Notes: generated by a model from the sequence alone, not told the origin. 64,000 bases of DNA from Geosporobacter ferrireducens (GCF_001750685.1 NZ_CP017269.1:186001-250000), one strand, 5' to 3'; numbered from the stretch's first letter, positions 9,213 to 19,575 are shown. Program-made: numbers and translations.

Positions 9213-11288
9213 TTACTCATCTTTTTCTACTGCTCTTTTATATTTGCATTCTTTATTGGTACACTGGATAAATGTTCCCTTTTTCGTGGTTTTTTCAGCT
9301 AACAGCGCCGTACACTCAGGACATTTTTCATCAACAGGCTTATTCCATAACATAAAATTACATTTAGGGAAACTGCCGCAGCCATAAAAAAGTCTTCCCT
9401 TTTTGGATCGTCTTTCTAACAAATCTCCGCCACATTTTGGACAAGCTACACCAATCTTATGTACCAGCGGCCTAGTATGCTGACATTCAGGATACCCTGA
9501 ACAAGCTAGGAATTTTCCAAATTTTCCATACTTTATCACCATATTTTTTCCACATTCTTCGCAAATCTCATCAGTAACTTCTTCTACCAGTTCAATTTTT
9601 TCAATTTCCTCTTCTGCATGCTGTAAGGATGGTGCAAAAGAATTATAAAAATCATCAATCACCTTAATCCAATCCAGTTTTGCCTCTTCGATTTGATCCA
9701 GCTGTTTTTCCAGCTCAGCAGTAAAATACTCATCCACAATATCTTTAAAATATTCTTCCAGTAGGTCGTTAACAATGACACCCAACTCTGTAGGCTTAAA
9801 TGCCTTACTTTCCTTTTCCACATATCCACGGCTTAGAATCGTAGAGATAATAGGGGCGTAAGTACTGGGCCTGCCGATTCCTTTATCCTCCAGTTCCTTT
9901 ACCAGAGTTGCCTCGGTAAATCGAGGCGGGGGCTGCGTAAAATGCTGCTTCGGTACAATCTCTTTTTGTGATAAAACTTGGTTCGCGATTACTGCCGGTA
10001 TCTTATTATCTGAAACAGAAGCATAAGTGTAAACCTTGAGAAAACCATCGAAAACCAGTTTTGACCCCGAAGCTTTAAAAATGTAATCACCATTTTGAAT
10101 TTCTACCGAATAGGTATCATATACTGCTGCAGACATTTGACTGGCAAGAAAACGCTCCCAAATCAATTTATACAGCTGGTATTGTTCATTGCTAAGAGAG
10201 GCTCTGATCCTATCGGGCTCTCTTTCAATTGAAGTAGGCCGTATGGCTTCATGGGCGTCTTGCGCATCTTTAGAGGCTTTGAATTCCTTCTCTTCTTTAG
10301 ATAAATATGCTTCAGAAAAATGCTTAAGAATATATTCTTTGGTGGATTTCTTCACTTCTTCAGAGATACGGGTAGAGTCGGTTCTTATGTATGTAACTAA
10401 GCCCACTGATCCTTCATCTTCCAAATCGATTCCTTCATAAAGCTGTTGAGCGATCATCATCGTTTTCTTCGTCGAGTAACCTAGACGGTTGGCAGCTTCC
10501 TGCTGCAAGCTGCTCGTGATAAAGGGCGGATAAGGATTTCTTTTCTTTTCCCGCTGCTTTACATCTGTTACAGTATAAGGCCGGCTGGCTATCTTATTTA
10601 AGATCTCATCTACTTCACCTTTATTGTTTAATTCAAGCTTACCTTCGGCATTACCATAAAATTTTGCATCAAAAGCTTCTTGGTTCTCTTGATCGGACAA
10701 AGTAACGAGAATACTCCAATATTCTTGTGGTATAAATTTTTCTATCTCTTTTTCCCGGTCACAAATCAGTTTTGTTGCAACAGACTGTACTCTTCCAGCA
10801 CTGAGTCCCTTCCGTATTTTTCTCCATAGTAATGGACTAATGCTATACCCCACCAATCGGTCTAATACTCTTCTAGCCTGCTGTGCATCTACTAAGTTTT
10901 TGTCAATGGTTCTAGGCTTTTTAACGGCATTTTTAATAGCGGTTTCAGTAATTTCATGGAATTCAATTCTACACTTTTCTGTTTCATCTACAGAAAGAAT
11001 ATGTGCCAAATGCCAAGAAATTGCCTCTCCTTCCCGGTCAGGGTCGGTTGCAAGCAGAATTTTTTTTGCTTTTTTCCCCTCTTTTTTCAATTCTTGTATA
11101 ATTGAACCTTTTCCCCGGATTGTAATATAATGTGGTTCAAATTTATTTTCTATATCTATACCCATTTTACTTTTGGGTAAATCTCTTACATGACCAACGG
11201 AGGCTACCACCTTATAGTTTTTACCTAAAAACTTGCCAATCGTTTTGGCCTTAGCGGGAGATTCCACAATAACGAGAGATTTTGCCAC
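9213..11288 (-). CDS. topA: DNA topoisomerase I (type IA)
   Basis: TopA relaxes negative supercoils. The TOPRIM domain is at the N-terminus (LVIVESPAKAKTI and TDPDREGEAISWH) and the active-site tyrosine lies in VTYIRTDSTRISEE. Three C-terminal four-cysteine zinc modules follow (beginning CEECGKNM, CPKCGGDL, CPECTALL). I favour GTG at 11288, preceded at four bases by GGGGGTGG, over an upstream ATG; that gives 691 residues, the usual size. It lies between dprA and hslV as in many Firmicutes. Confidence 0.97.
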   Translation of the reverse strand: MAKSLVIVESPAKAKTIGKFLGKNYKVVASVGHVRDLPKSKMGIDIENKFEPHYITIRGKGSIIQELKKEGKKAKKILLATDPDREGEAISWHLAHILSVDETEKCRIEFHEITETAIKNAVKKPRTIDKNLVDAQQARRVLDRLVGYSISPLLWRKIRKGLSAGRVQSVATKLICDREKEIEKFIPQEYWSILVTLSDQENQEAFDAKFYGNAEGKLELNNKGEVDEILNKIASRPYTVTDVKQREKKRNPYPPFITSSLQQEAANRLGYSTKKTMMIAQQLYEGIDLEDEGSVGLVTYIRTDSTRISEEVKKSTKEYILKHFSEAYLSKEEKEFKASKDAQDAHEAIRPTSIEREPDRIRASLSNEQYQLYKLIWERFLASQMSAAVYDTYSVEIQNGDYIFKASGSKLVFDGFLKVYTYASVSDNKIPAVIANQVLSQKEIVPKQHFTQPPPRFTEATLVKELEDKGIGRPSTYAPIISTILSRGYVEKESKAFKPTELGVIVNDLLEEYFKDIVDEYFTAELEKQLDQIEEAKLDWIKVIDDFYNSFAPSLQHAEEEIEKIELVEEVTDEICEECGKNMVIKYGKFGKFLACSGYPECQHTRPLVHKIGVACPKCGGDLLERRSKKGRLFYGCGSFPKCNFMLWNKPVDEKCPECTALLAEKTTKKGTFIQCTNKECKYKRAVEKDE

Positions 11289-11364
11289 AATTCCACCCCC
11301 ATTTATTAAAAGCAATAGTTATTATATCAGAATGTATCGTAAATTTCAAAATATTAATGTAAAA

Positions 11365-12447
11365 TTATTTTATAATGAGTATTTTTCCCGGTAATTGTTC
11401 AATCAATCCCTTAATCTGTAAAATTGTAATGATACTACTAATTTTATGAACATCCATTCCTAGCATACTGCTTAAAGCTTCAAAATGAACCGGCTGTCTT
11501 TCCAATATTTTCTCATAGACTTTCCCTTCAGTTTCACTAAGGTTTATCGCAACTTTTTCTGTGATTGTCTCCGGTACAATGTCTAACTCGCATAGAATGT
11601 CCTCTACTGAGGCCACTAATTTTGCACCCTCTTGAATTAATTTATTTGAGCCGGCACTCATTGTGTTATTGATATTTCCAGGAACAGCAAATACTTCCCG
11701 ACCTTGTTCCAATGCCATCTCAGCCGTAATGAGGGATCCACTCTTCAATCCCGCTTCAACAACAACTACACCTTTAGACAGTCCGCTAATAATGCGGTTT
11801 CTTGCAGGAAAATTGCCTGAAATGGGTTCTGTTCCAAGGGCATATTCAGAAATTACTGCCCCCTTTGCAGCAATTTCCTCCATCAGTTGATAATTCGTTT
11901 TGGGATAACAAATATCAACACCGCAGCCTAGGACTGCAATGGTTCTCCCCCCTGCATCTAATGCGCCTTTGTGCGCAGCAGTATCTATCCCATATGCCAT
12001 TCCGCTAACAACCACAATACCTCTTTGAGCCAACTCTCCTGCCAGTTTGTAAGCTGCCCATTTACCGTAAGCACTGGCTTTTCTTGCACCTACTATAGCA
12101 ACTGCCCTAATGTCCTGTTCAAAGAGATTGCCGCGCATGTGCAGTATAAAAGGGGGATCATAAATATTCTTAAGGCTTTCGGGATACCCCTCATCACCCA
12201 TATATTTAGAAATTATCCCCAGCTGAGATATCCTATCTCTAATCCGTTGTAATTGTTCTTGGGATTTGTTTTCTAATATGTTATGAATGATCCTTTGATT
12301 TATTCCTTCTACTTTTTTCAGTTGACGTTCGGAAGCATCAAATATGTTCTTCCCACACTGAAAAGCTGTCATCAGTTTCTTAAGATTCTTTTGTCCAACG
12401 CCTTCAATGCTATGAAGCCAGTGGATATATACATTTTCTTCCTTCAT
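11365..12447 (-). CDS. dprA: DNA processing protein DprA (Smf)
   Basis: DprA loads RecA on incoming single-stranded DNA during transformation. The Rossmann-like core is clear: VAIVGARKASAYGKWAA, VVSGMAYGIDTAAHKGALDA, TIAVLGCGVDICYP, and GSLITAEMALEQGREVFAVP. A C-terminal winged-helix region (about residues 300-360) follows. I chose ATG at 12447 (360 residues) because AGAGG lies nine bases upstream; the ATG at 12456 would overlap the RBS. The gene is intact although its usual partner comM upstream is broken. Confidence 0.95.
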   Translation of the reverse strand: MKEENVYIHWLHSIEGVGQKNLKKLMTAFQCGKNIFDASERQLKKVEGINQRIIHNILENKSQEQLQRIRDRISQLGIISKYMGDEGYPESLKNIYDPPFILHMRGNLFEQDIRAVAIVGARKASAYGKWAAYKLAGELAQRGIVVVSGMAYGIDTAAHKGALDAGGRTIAVLGCGVDICYPKTNYQLMEEIAAKGAVISEYALGTEPISGNFPARNRIISGLSKGVVVVEAGLKSGSLITAEMALEQGREVFAVPGNINNTMSAGSNKLIQEGAKLVASVEDILCELDIVPETITEKVAINLSETEGKVYEKILERQPVHFEALSSMLGMDVHKISSIITILQIKGLIEQLPGKILIIK

Positions 12448-12470
12448 GCCTATCATCCTCTAACCTTTTA

Positions 12471-12962
12471 TCATAAATTCCAAAATTTCCTATCCAGGTT
12501 TCTGTATTGTATTGCTTCTGCCAGATGTTCTGTTTCAATGTGTTCACTTCCTGCCAAATCTGCAATGGTTCTGCTTAGCTTTATGATCCTATTATAAGCT
12601 CTGGCACTTAATCCCAGCTTATGAAATGCCTCCTCCATTAACCTTTTTTCTTCTGCTCCCAATTTGCAGTATTTTCTAATCTGACTTGGCTTTAATTGTG
12701 AATTAAAAACAATGGACTCTTTTCTATATCTCTCTGCCTGTATTTCTTTCGCAAAATTTACGTCCTTTTTTATTTCTAAGGAATTCTTCGTTATGCTGTC
12801 ATTCTCGAGTTCCTTATATTTTACGGGAAAGACCTCTACGTGCATATCAATTCGATCTAAAAGAGGCCCTGAGATTTTTGACAAATATTTTTTTATTTGC
12901 TGCGGCGTACAACTGCAAGAGTGGCTTACATCTCCATAGTATCCGCATGGACAAGGACGTGT
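12471..12962 (-). pseudogene. comM: comM/yifB Mg-chelatase-like gene, C-terminal third only
   Basis: The frame begins at the conserved CPCGYYGD zinc motif and continues CSCTPQQIKKYLSKISGPLL and DRIDMHVEV to a normal C-terminus ending in the Mg-chelatase C domain (SARAYNRIIKLSRTIADLAG). In intact ComM proteins about 340 residues, including the Lon-like domain and Walker A, precede this motif; here they are missing. Upstream of CPCGYYGD the sequence changes to that of an unrelated plus-strand regulator gene. The break at about 12955-12965 therefore marks an insertion or deletion endpoint and the start of the accessory region. Confidence 0.9.
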
Positions 12963-13420
12963 CAGCAAAACACAAGGTAATAAAAATTCAGTGTCAGATT
13001 AATAGTTACAATGAGTTACCAGAAGACACATTAGGGCAACGGCTCACAAAATTAAGGAAGATAATGAATTTGTCAATAAAAGAACTAGCTCATAGTAGTG
13101 GCATTTCTCCCCAAACATTAAGCAATATAGAAAATGGTAAAACAGAACCATATATATCTAGTCTAAAAGGAATATGTAAAGTTCTAAAAACAGATACGCA
13201 GTATTTACTTCAACTAGATAATTTGTCCGAAGACTCTATAGGAGAGATAATTAAAAAATACAGGCTTATGACCTGTCTAACACAAGAACAGCTCGCACGA
13301 TTGTGTAGTCTAAATAAATCAACAATTAAAGATTACGAGAATGGTCGAATCAAGTGTCAAGATAATGCTTCTTTAAGGAAAATTTACAAATCTATTGGTT
13401 ACCAGGATAATAGTAAATAA
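12947..13420 (+). CDS. XRE-family regulator with two HTH domains (5'-truncated or chimeric start)
   Basis: The protein contains two successive Cro/C1-type HTH units: TLGQRLTKLRKIMNLSIKEL followed by AHSSGISPQTLSNIENGKTE, then IGEIIKKYRLMTCLTQEQLA followed by RLCSLNKSTIKDYENGR. Such regulators are common next to mobile elements. The frame continues back across the comM junction, and the first usable ATG (12947) lies in the antisense of comM, so the natural 5' end may be lost. A diverged copy of its last 15 or so codons and the following 100 bases is found at 57596-57740. DNA-binding role is from the family; the target is unknown. Confidence 0.7.
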   Translation: MDKDVSAKHKVIKIQCQINSYNELPEDTLGQRLTKLRKIMNLSIKELAHSSGISPQTLSNIENGKTEPYISSLKGICKVLKTDTQYLLQLDNLSEDSIGEIIKKYRLMTCLTQEQLARLCSLNKSTIKDYENGRIKCQDNASLRKIYKSIGYQDNSK

Positions 13421-13552
13421 ATTTCTTCATTATATATAGTCAAATTATCAAAGCAAATAATTACATTTTTTTCCTATAATATTATTTAAATACTATTTTT
13501 TCAAAAAAGCAACATTTTTCTAAATATTTACCCAAATTATAATCAAATCAAA

Positions 13553-13577
13553 TAAAAAACCCTCTATAGTAGAGGGG
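13553..13577 (-). terminator. Rho-independent terminator (minus strand)
   Basis: CCCTCTA and TAGAGGG pair across a three-base loop; on the minus strand the stem is followed by TTTTTT. It lies just beyond the end of the IS21 transposase relic. Confidence 0.75.
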
Positions 13578-13599
13578 ATATAGTGATAAATTCTAGGAA

Positions 13600-14645
13600 A
13601 TCTGTTTTACCATTCTTTAATCTCAGCGATTAGCCTTTCAGTGATCTTGCTGACCATCTCCGCTGATATTCTACTGCGCTGACCTACACTAGCATATGAC
13701 GTTGGATGAAAGCAGATCCTGTGATTATGGTAAAAAACTTCAATTACATTGCGTGTTATCTTAACATCCACCTTATGTTTGATATATTCATTGGCACAAG
13801 AGCAATGCATTTTTTCTATGGGCATGTGATAATTAAGCTAAATAGTGGCTTGTTTCCGAGTTGCTAGTTCATAAGGAAATAGAGGTAGCGGTAACAGCAA
13901 AGGTTTTTCTTTGGCAATAAAGATATTGGCTTTGCTACCTTCTTTCTTTTGGAAGGATTTTTCATTAAATACCACTAACTTTTCACGATTAGTCTTGTTT
14001 GACTCCTATAGGGTTAAAAACTTTTTCTTACACAGTGCTACGGGCCAAGCTTGTCCTTAGGTGTTCTTGGACGGGGCTAGAATGATGGATGTATTATAGC
14101 ACTCCGCCATCTCATGATAGTTTTTTCAAATCATTGAAGTATACTAAATGACTCGCTCAACACAGGTTTTTAAGTTATCCGGAATGAGAATGCGAGCAAC
14201 GCCTCTGGAATATTAGTACATGTTAATATAAGCAACAATCCAACTTTCTTGATTTTGTATTAAAAATGCGTCTACATAGGGCATGCTGGCTGTAGGAAAG
14301 CACGATATACGAAAATATACACTGGGGATAATTTCACCCGTATCTCTGTCAATGATGGCAGAAGTTTGACCAGTCCAGTCTACAGCAATCTGTTGTCCAG
14401 GTTTTCGAGTAATGTGTAAGTTGCCCAATTTCGTTCTGCGAACTTTTGATAGTGGTAGCAAAAGTGAGAATACATGAGCGGAAGCTCATTGCTAAGATGA
14501 CGCGACTCACAGTATTCGCTCCATAGCAGTTGTGGCTCAACTCCCTCTCAGGTACGCCTAGGCAACAGCCTGATTTAGAGTATATCCATAGGTGATAGGA
14601 GAGAGAAGAGCTTTCTTTCACGATATTTGGTCATCATGCTGACCT
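13600..14645 (-). pseudogene. IS21-family transposase IstA, frameshifted relic
   Basis: Pieces of one transposase can be read on the minus strand in changing frames. Near 14390-14640 there is a degenerate N-terminal part (ANTVSRVI). At 14213-14461 the integrase core reads GQQIAVDWTGQTSAIIDRDT then GEIIP and YVDAFLIQNQESWIVAYINM. At 13607-13825 the C-terminal beta-barrel reads KHKVDVKITRNVIEVFYHNH then RICFHP. The order and spacing fit IstA, but stops and shifts break it and no IstB was found. The upstream 100 bases (14650-14750) keep an IS21-like end. Confidence 0.8.
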
Positions 14646-14649
14646 CCTT

Positions 14650-15003
14650 TAGAATCAATTTGTACTAAATCTAGTGTATATCTACATTCTAGAGGACATT
14701 TATCAAAACGGCTCACCTCCGGAATGGTGGCTCAATTTTGACTCAAAACTATCTAGATTATTCATCTTCTACAGAATTACAGCTTAGAACTAATTCCTTA
14801 ATCGTCATATTTTCATAGTTTTGCATAAATGATCATTTCCTTTAGTGATGATTTTTATCATTTACACAGAACTTTAGACATTCTCGGAAAAAAATAATTG
14901 CCCTCACTTACAGGGGATTTTCTGACATCGATACACTAATTATTTTTTAATATTATTCATTATTTAGAGCGAATCCTATTATTGAAGCAAAATATCATTG
15001 AAA
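14650..15003. other. IS21-end remnant and AT-rich spacer without genes
   Basis: The part at 14690-14745 has a short inverted repeat (GGCTCACCTCC and GGTGGCTCAATT) of the type found at the left end of IS21-like elements. The rest, to 15003, shows no supportable coding frame. Confidence 0.4.
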
Positions 15004-15663
15004 TTAATCCTTTGTATTTATGATTTTTAATAGCTTTAGCTCACTAACAAGCTTGCTTATTTGTTTTAGTTTATAACTTCGTGTAAAATCTCTAAGGCCA
15101 TATATAAAAGATGAAAATATCGATAGTCCCGCTATTATCACTACATATACTATCATCAACTTTGCTGCCTGCGCTTCGTACCCATCAACCATTAGCTGAA
15201 TACTCAATCCTAAAAATACTGTAATAATGAGTGCTGTACCTAGTTGTGATAAAATATTTAAAAACGGAAATTTCCTAGTGTCTTCTTCTAGTTCAATTTC
15301 TTTTTTTAACAACTCATCTAAAACTTCATAGTGTTCTCTATTCTTAATATTGAGCTCTTCTAGTTTTTTTCTAAAAGATTCTCTTTTATGCTTTTCAAAG
15401 TTAAAAAGAGTTCCATATCTTTTAATTATTGATTTTTTCAAAACTTCCCTGCCAACGAAAATGGCAGTGATATATAGTATAAAAGCAATTAACCGTGTCA
15501 AAACGCTGGCTTTTTCAAAGACTTTTACAAATAAAATAGAAGTAACAACAATAAATATTATAGAAAATATAAACCCAAATTTATTCAATTTCAAATAATC
15601 TGTAACTTGCTTTTTCATGCCAAAGACTTCATCATATTCTTTTATAATTTTGCTAGCTAACAT
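15004..15663 (-). CDS. Four-helix membrane protein of unknown function
   Basis: I do not recognise a named family. The product (219 residues from ATG at 15663, RBS GGGGGAA seven bases upstream) has two N-terminal membrane helices (about residues 30-50 and 55-75), a charged coiled-coil segment (about 85-135, KHKRESFRKKLEELNIKNRE), and two further helices (about 140-165 and 170-195) before a basic tail. The layout resembles SLATT-type membrane effectors that accompany defence genes, but this is only topological likeness. It stands alone between an IS21 relic and the NERD-helicase gene. Confidence 0.7.
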   Translation of the reverse strand: MLASKIIKEYDEVFGMKKQVTDYLKLNKFGFIFSIIFIVVTSILFVKVFEKASVLTRLIAFILYITAIFVGREVLKKSIIKRYGTLFNFEKHKRESFRKKLEELNIKNREHYEVLDELLKKEIELEEDTRKFPFLNILSQLGTALIITVFLGLSIQLMVDGYEAQAAKLMIVYVVIIAGLSIFSSFIYGLRDFTRSYKLKQISKLVSELKLLKIINTKD

Positions 15664-16416
15664 ACATTTATTCCCCCTATTTTGTATTGACAATCTGAAA
15701 ATAAAACCCTTATACAAATAATAAAAATATATACTAATCCTCTTTTTGAGTGATTATCTCTTAAATATTGAGATAGAGAAGAATCGATCTTCCAATTCAA
15801 ATTGTTCTCATAGCCGGATTTCCTCTCCTGGAAAAACAGCCATTCCCAAATCATGAGCATAAGACGAGATGATAAGTAAAAATACCTCGGTGGCTGTAAA
15901 AGATCGTGAAGTATTAGAAATTAGACATTCTAGATGTACAATCTGTTCAATTCTCTTTATAACCTCTCTCACATGAATAGAATCGTCTTGGGTGTAGAAT
16001 GGAAAAAAACGACAATCGAACCAAGTAAGGGATTAATTCTTTCCAAAAATATTAATGCATTTTCCGAATACTTTTTATTAATTGAGTTTAAACAAATCCA
16101 CAACTCAGTTTCTTTTAATAAATCTATAGGATTACTCATAAGTATTTCTACCCTCCTCGAATGAATATTTGAAAGGTTAATCTACCATATTTTACAAAAT
16201 ATGCTGTTACTTATGGTACGATTCATCATATTATGTTGTAAACTTTTTTAATAAGTTGACCTGACTTTAACTACTATAATCACGATATTCCAACCTCCCA
16301 TTATAGACATCATTGCTTTCTTGTTAAATTTCAAATTTCTCTTTTAAATAGCATTATCCTCCCTATAAGTTACAGGTTTTGATAGCGAGTTTCGACAATA
16401 AAAATTTGTCACAAAT
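15664..16416. other. Long intergenic stretch with no convincing gene
   Basis: About 750 bases carry only short frames on both strands with no RBS or recognisable motif. The composition and broken frames suggest decayed mobile DNA, but I cannot name the source. Confidence 0.5.
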
Positions 16417-16446
16417 GAAAAGAGCGAGAACCCAAAATCTCTCACT
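16417..16446 (-). terminator. Terminator after the NERD-helicase gene
   Basis: On the minus strand AGTGAGA and TCTCGCT pair (one G-U) and are followed by CTTTTCATTT. It lies 56 bases beyond the stop of the helicase gene. Confidence 0.65.
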
Positions 16447-16502
16447 CCTGTTTCGTTCTAACCTTAAAATTTTCTCTTAGCCAACTTAAAAACCAGCTCC
16501 AC

Positions 16503-19052
16503 TTACTTAACTATCACATCTTCAGCAAAGTTATAGTCAAAAATTATCCTTCCTTTGTAGACTTGATCTTTGTGATAGATCTCTGTAAATACATTGGCCA
16601 CCTCAACCTTAACAATATTATTTGAGAAAAAATGTTCTTCTTCTTTAGAATCCGGATAGATTATTACTACTCTATTATCTTGATAGAATTCTATTTTGGT
16701 ATCTTTTTTAAATGTACCTGATATATTATCATCTTTTTTCGCGCTGACCTTTATGTAAGTCCCCTTATATCCTTTCGGGTACTCACCTACAACCAACTGC
16801 ATCCTCATTTCATTTTTCATATATTCATTTTTAAGATATTCTCTGTCAAATAAATCTCCTAAACTGTTAATGTCTTTACCAATAAAAAGTACTACTGCTA
16901 ACGTTAATATTCCATAAATAAATAGCTTTTTAAAGAAATTTCTTATGTTTCCGGTTCTTTTTCTATTGCTCTTTTTTTCTGTTTCTGCTTGCTGCATATT
17001 CAATTGATTATGCCAGTTTTTCAATCTTATCTTCTCGGCCTCAAGATCACTTTTCTCATTCTTTAACTCTCTCAATTTCTCTTCTATCTCATTAAGCTTG
17101 GTTTTTATCAAATATTTTTCCGATTCTAGTTCTTGTCTGCTGGACTCCAAATGGCTTTCTAACCTTATAAGCGTCGTCTTAGCTTCTCCTATTTCTTTAT
17201 TTTTGTTTTTTATTACAATCCATTCTTCTTCAATCCGCTGCCATTCATGTCCGATCGCGCGACTACTCATATGGTATAGTTCCTTAGACTCCAAAACAAT
17301 TTTACGAGCCCGTTCTAAAGCTATAGTAAATAGATTTTCTTTGCTGTAGTATATATAAACTTCGTCTTTAGCGCGTGTTAGTCCCACGTAGATAGCTTTC
17401 TTCATACGTTTCATCCAATCAGTAATTGGCTCGTCTACACCTGGAAATTCGTTAAGTCCACAGATAATTACTGCAGCATAATCTAAGCCCTTTATACTAT
17501 GCAAGGTTGATATTTTTACTGAGTTTTCTTTAAGGACTTCTGTATCTTCATTACGAACGTTTGTAACTTTTAAAGTTTTTTTAATCTCATTATATAAATT
17601 ATTGACATCATCTTTTTTTGCTGCAACTACAGCAATCTCATCATAAGGAATGCCTTGATTATTTAAATCTTTTATTTTGTCTATTGCAGCGTTGATTTCC
17701 TCATTGAAATTAGTACATTTTTTTATATTTGGTACAGGTCCTTTCCTATATATTCGCTTTGGATCTGTAATAAAATTATTATTGGCTTTATCCAAACTCT
17801 TATCTATAGGTACCTCTGTCTCATCTGTTAAAAACCCATAGGCAAACATCAAGATCTGCTCAGTATTTCTATAATTATTTTGAAGTATATCGATCTCTTC
17901 AGCCTGTACGCCAATATCTGAAAGGAAATATTCCCTACCGTAAAGATTTTGCGCCCCGTCGGAGGTTAGGAGAAAATGATTATCAGTCGATCCATTTAAT
18001 AATTTGAAAAGAAACTCTAACCAACTTTTTTCAAAATCCTGCCCTTCATCTACCAGTATTGCATCATATCTTGCCAATCTGCTATATTGTCCATTTGTTA
18101 GCTTGCTGATAATCTCTGCTATTTTATTCTTATTATAATCGATATTTAGAGTGATACAATTCTCCTCAAAGAATCCGTGAAAATGCATGACTTTAATATT
18201 TGTTTCACTGTTAAAAACTTCCGTCCTTAAGTATTTGCAGAGTGTTACATTATAGCATAAAACCAATATATTCCAATCTGCATGCTTATTAGCCAAGTAT
18301 TTTGCTCTAGCAGTTAATATGACTGTCTTTCCGCTACCTGCCACTCCTTTGATAATTACGTTTCCATAATTCATTCCTCTAGCTAATTCTTCCTGCTTTG
18401 CATCCATCGTTCGGATGGTTCCGTCCTTCTTTTTACTAATAATGACCTCTGGATATAATAGCCTTCTAATCTCTCGCATCTTATCACTTGTTATGAAAAA
18501 ATCTCCTCCGAAATCACGTTGCATCATTTTTTTGAGTTTTTCAACCAGTTTCTTTTCACTCCTAGTTCTGAGCAAATTATTGATTTCATCTCCAAAAAGT
18601 ACGTATTTAGATTCCAATACTTTTGTATCTGTGATACTCTGCTCAAACTCTGCTTGATAAATGTTTGGAAACACGATTGCATGGTTACAAGGAAATTCTA
18701 TCAAATCTTTAAGCTTATCTTTATAGAACTTATCTGATCGTTTCACCTCATTAAGTATACTCATGCAATATCTCCAACTTTGATCCCAGGGATTTGCCTT
18801 AACAGTTCCATCAGACAGCTCTATTTCTTTTTTATTTATCTTTTTTATATAATTTAAATCCCAATCTTTGACCTCTAGTACCATAATGCCTAGGTCTGGG
18901 CCAACTACCACAAAGTCAGGATAATTTCCTTTTATATTTAACTCTACCCAAACCATATAATCTTCTGGTAAATATTTTTCTAACAACTCATACACCTTTA
19001 TTTCTCCATCAGTTGCTGATTCTGATATTTTGCTCGGTATCATATTCGCCAT
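16503..19052 (-). CDS. NERD nuclease - UvrD-type helicase fusion with C-terminal coiled coil and membrane helix
   Basis: The 849-residue protein begins with a NERD domain of the PD-(D/E)XK fold: E17, D46 (YPDFVVV) and E60-x-K62 (VLEVKDW). An SF1 helicase follows: Walker A GVAGSGKT (236-243), Walker B AILVDEGQDF, then STLHSIKGLDYAAVIICGL and AIYVGLTRAKDEVYIYY. Beyond about residue 610 there is a long coiled coil, a basic stretch, one membrane helix (IYGILTLAVVLFIG) and an extracytoplasmic-looking beta domain. NERD-helicase proteins are proposed in phage defence (the staphylococcal Nhi type); the membrane-anchored tail is extra. ATG at 19052 has AGGGTGAG upstream. Single-gene unit with its own terminator. 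Confidence 0.9.
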   Translation of the reverse strand: MANMIPSKISESATDGEIKVYELLEKYLPEDYMVWVELNIKGNYPDFVVVGPDLGIMVLEVKDWDLNYIKKINKKEIELSDGTVKANPWDQSWRYCMSILNEVKRSDKFYKDKLKDLIEFPCNHAIVFPNIYQAEFEQSITDTKVLESKYVLFGDEINNLLRTRSEKKLVEKLKKMMQRDFGGDFFITSDKMREIRRLLYPEVIISKKKDGTIRTMDAKQEELARGMNYGNVIIKGVAGSGKTVILTARAKYLANKHADWNILVLCYNVTLCKYLRTEVFNSETNIKVMHFHGFFEENCITLNIDYNKNKIAEIISKLTNGQYSRLARYDAILVDEGQDFEKSWLEFLFKLLNGSTDNHFLLTSDGAQNLYGREYFLSDIGVQAEEIDILQNNYRNTEQILMFAYGFLTDETEVPIDKSLDKANNNFITDPKRIYRKGPVPNIKKCTNFNEEINAAIDKIKDLNNQGIPYDEIAVVAAKKDDVNNLYNEIKKTLKVTNVRNEDTEVLKENSVKISTLHSIKGLDYAAVIICGLNEFPGVDEPITDWMKRMKKAIYVGLTRAKDEVYIYYSKENLFTIALERARKIVLESKELYHMSSRAIGHEWQRIEEEWIVIKNKNKEIGEAKTTLIRLESHLESSRQELESEKYLIKTKLNEIEEKLRELKNEKSDLEAEKIRLKNWHNQLNMQQAETEKKSNRKRTGNIRNFFKKLFIYGILTLAVVLFIGKDINSLGDLFDREYLKNEYMKNEMRMQLVVGEYPKGYKGTYIKVSAKKDDNISGTFKKDTKIEFYQDNRVVIIYPDSKEEEHFFSNNIVKVEVANVFTEIYHKDQVYKGRIIFDYNFAEDVIVK

Positions 19053-19302
19053 ATATTCTCACCCTATTACAAAGTAAATTTATAAACCCAAACTATATTA
19101 CGGCATTATTTTCTTAAGCTATATTATATGGGGGAATGTCGAAAAATTTTGTCTAAATTTGTAGAGTATATAAAAGATTACTCATTTTCCTCTTCATATC
19201 AGTGTAAAAATAGTAAGGATTTAACCTTAATCAATACGCTAATATTCATTAGCTTAAGTGAATTCAATTCTTTGATATGAAAAATGGCTGTAACGACCCC
19301 TT

Positions 19303-19575
19303 TTGCAATCAATGATTCTCAAATTTCATATGGCTTTTCTTTACCTCAAAACTCATAGAATTTGTGTCTTGAAAAGACAAGTGTTTTATGTTTTGAAATT
19401 TGAAAAAGCAAATCAAAACATGACGAAAATGGAAAGCAAAATCAGGAATGATAATAAAGCCTTGTATGATGGATATCAGCAAAGTATCGAAGGTATTAAT
19501 GATCTGTGAGAAAAAGTTGATAAACTGACAGAACAAGTAAATCATCAGGAAATCAAGCTAAAAGTAATCAAATAA
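19303..19575 (+). pseudogene. Small coiled-coil protein with in-frame TGA (relic)
   Basis: A 91-codon frame is interrupted only by TGA at 19507-19509. The two halves read KIRNDNKALYDGYQQSIEGI-NDL and EKVDKLTEQVNHQEIKLKV, a continuous heptad-like coiled coil of the kind found in small phage or mobile-element proteins. The N-terminal part is less convincing. I regard it as a decayed gene. Confidence 0.45.

Noticed and set aside
14349..14621. Minus-strand frame of 90 codons in the IS21 relic
   Set aside because: Only a few residues (ANTVSRVI) agree with IstA; most of it is an out-of-phase reading of the broken transposase.
15657..15860. Minus-strand frame of 67 codons upstream of the four-helix protein
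   Set aside because: Overlaps the true start of that gene, lacks motifs, and its N-terminal part could not be related to any family.
15934..16164. Plus-strand frame of 76 codons
   Set aside because: No RBS, no recognisable motif, and low-complexity composition; left as intergenic.
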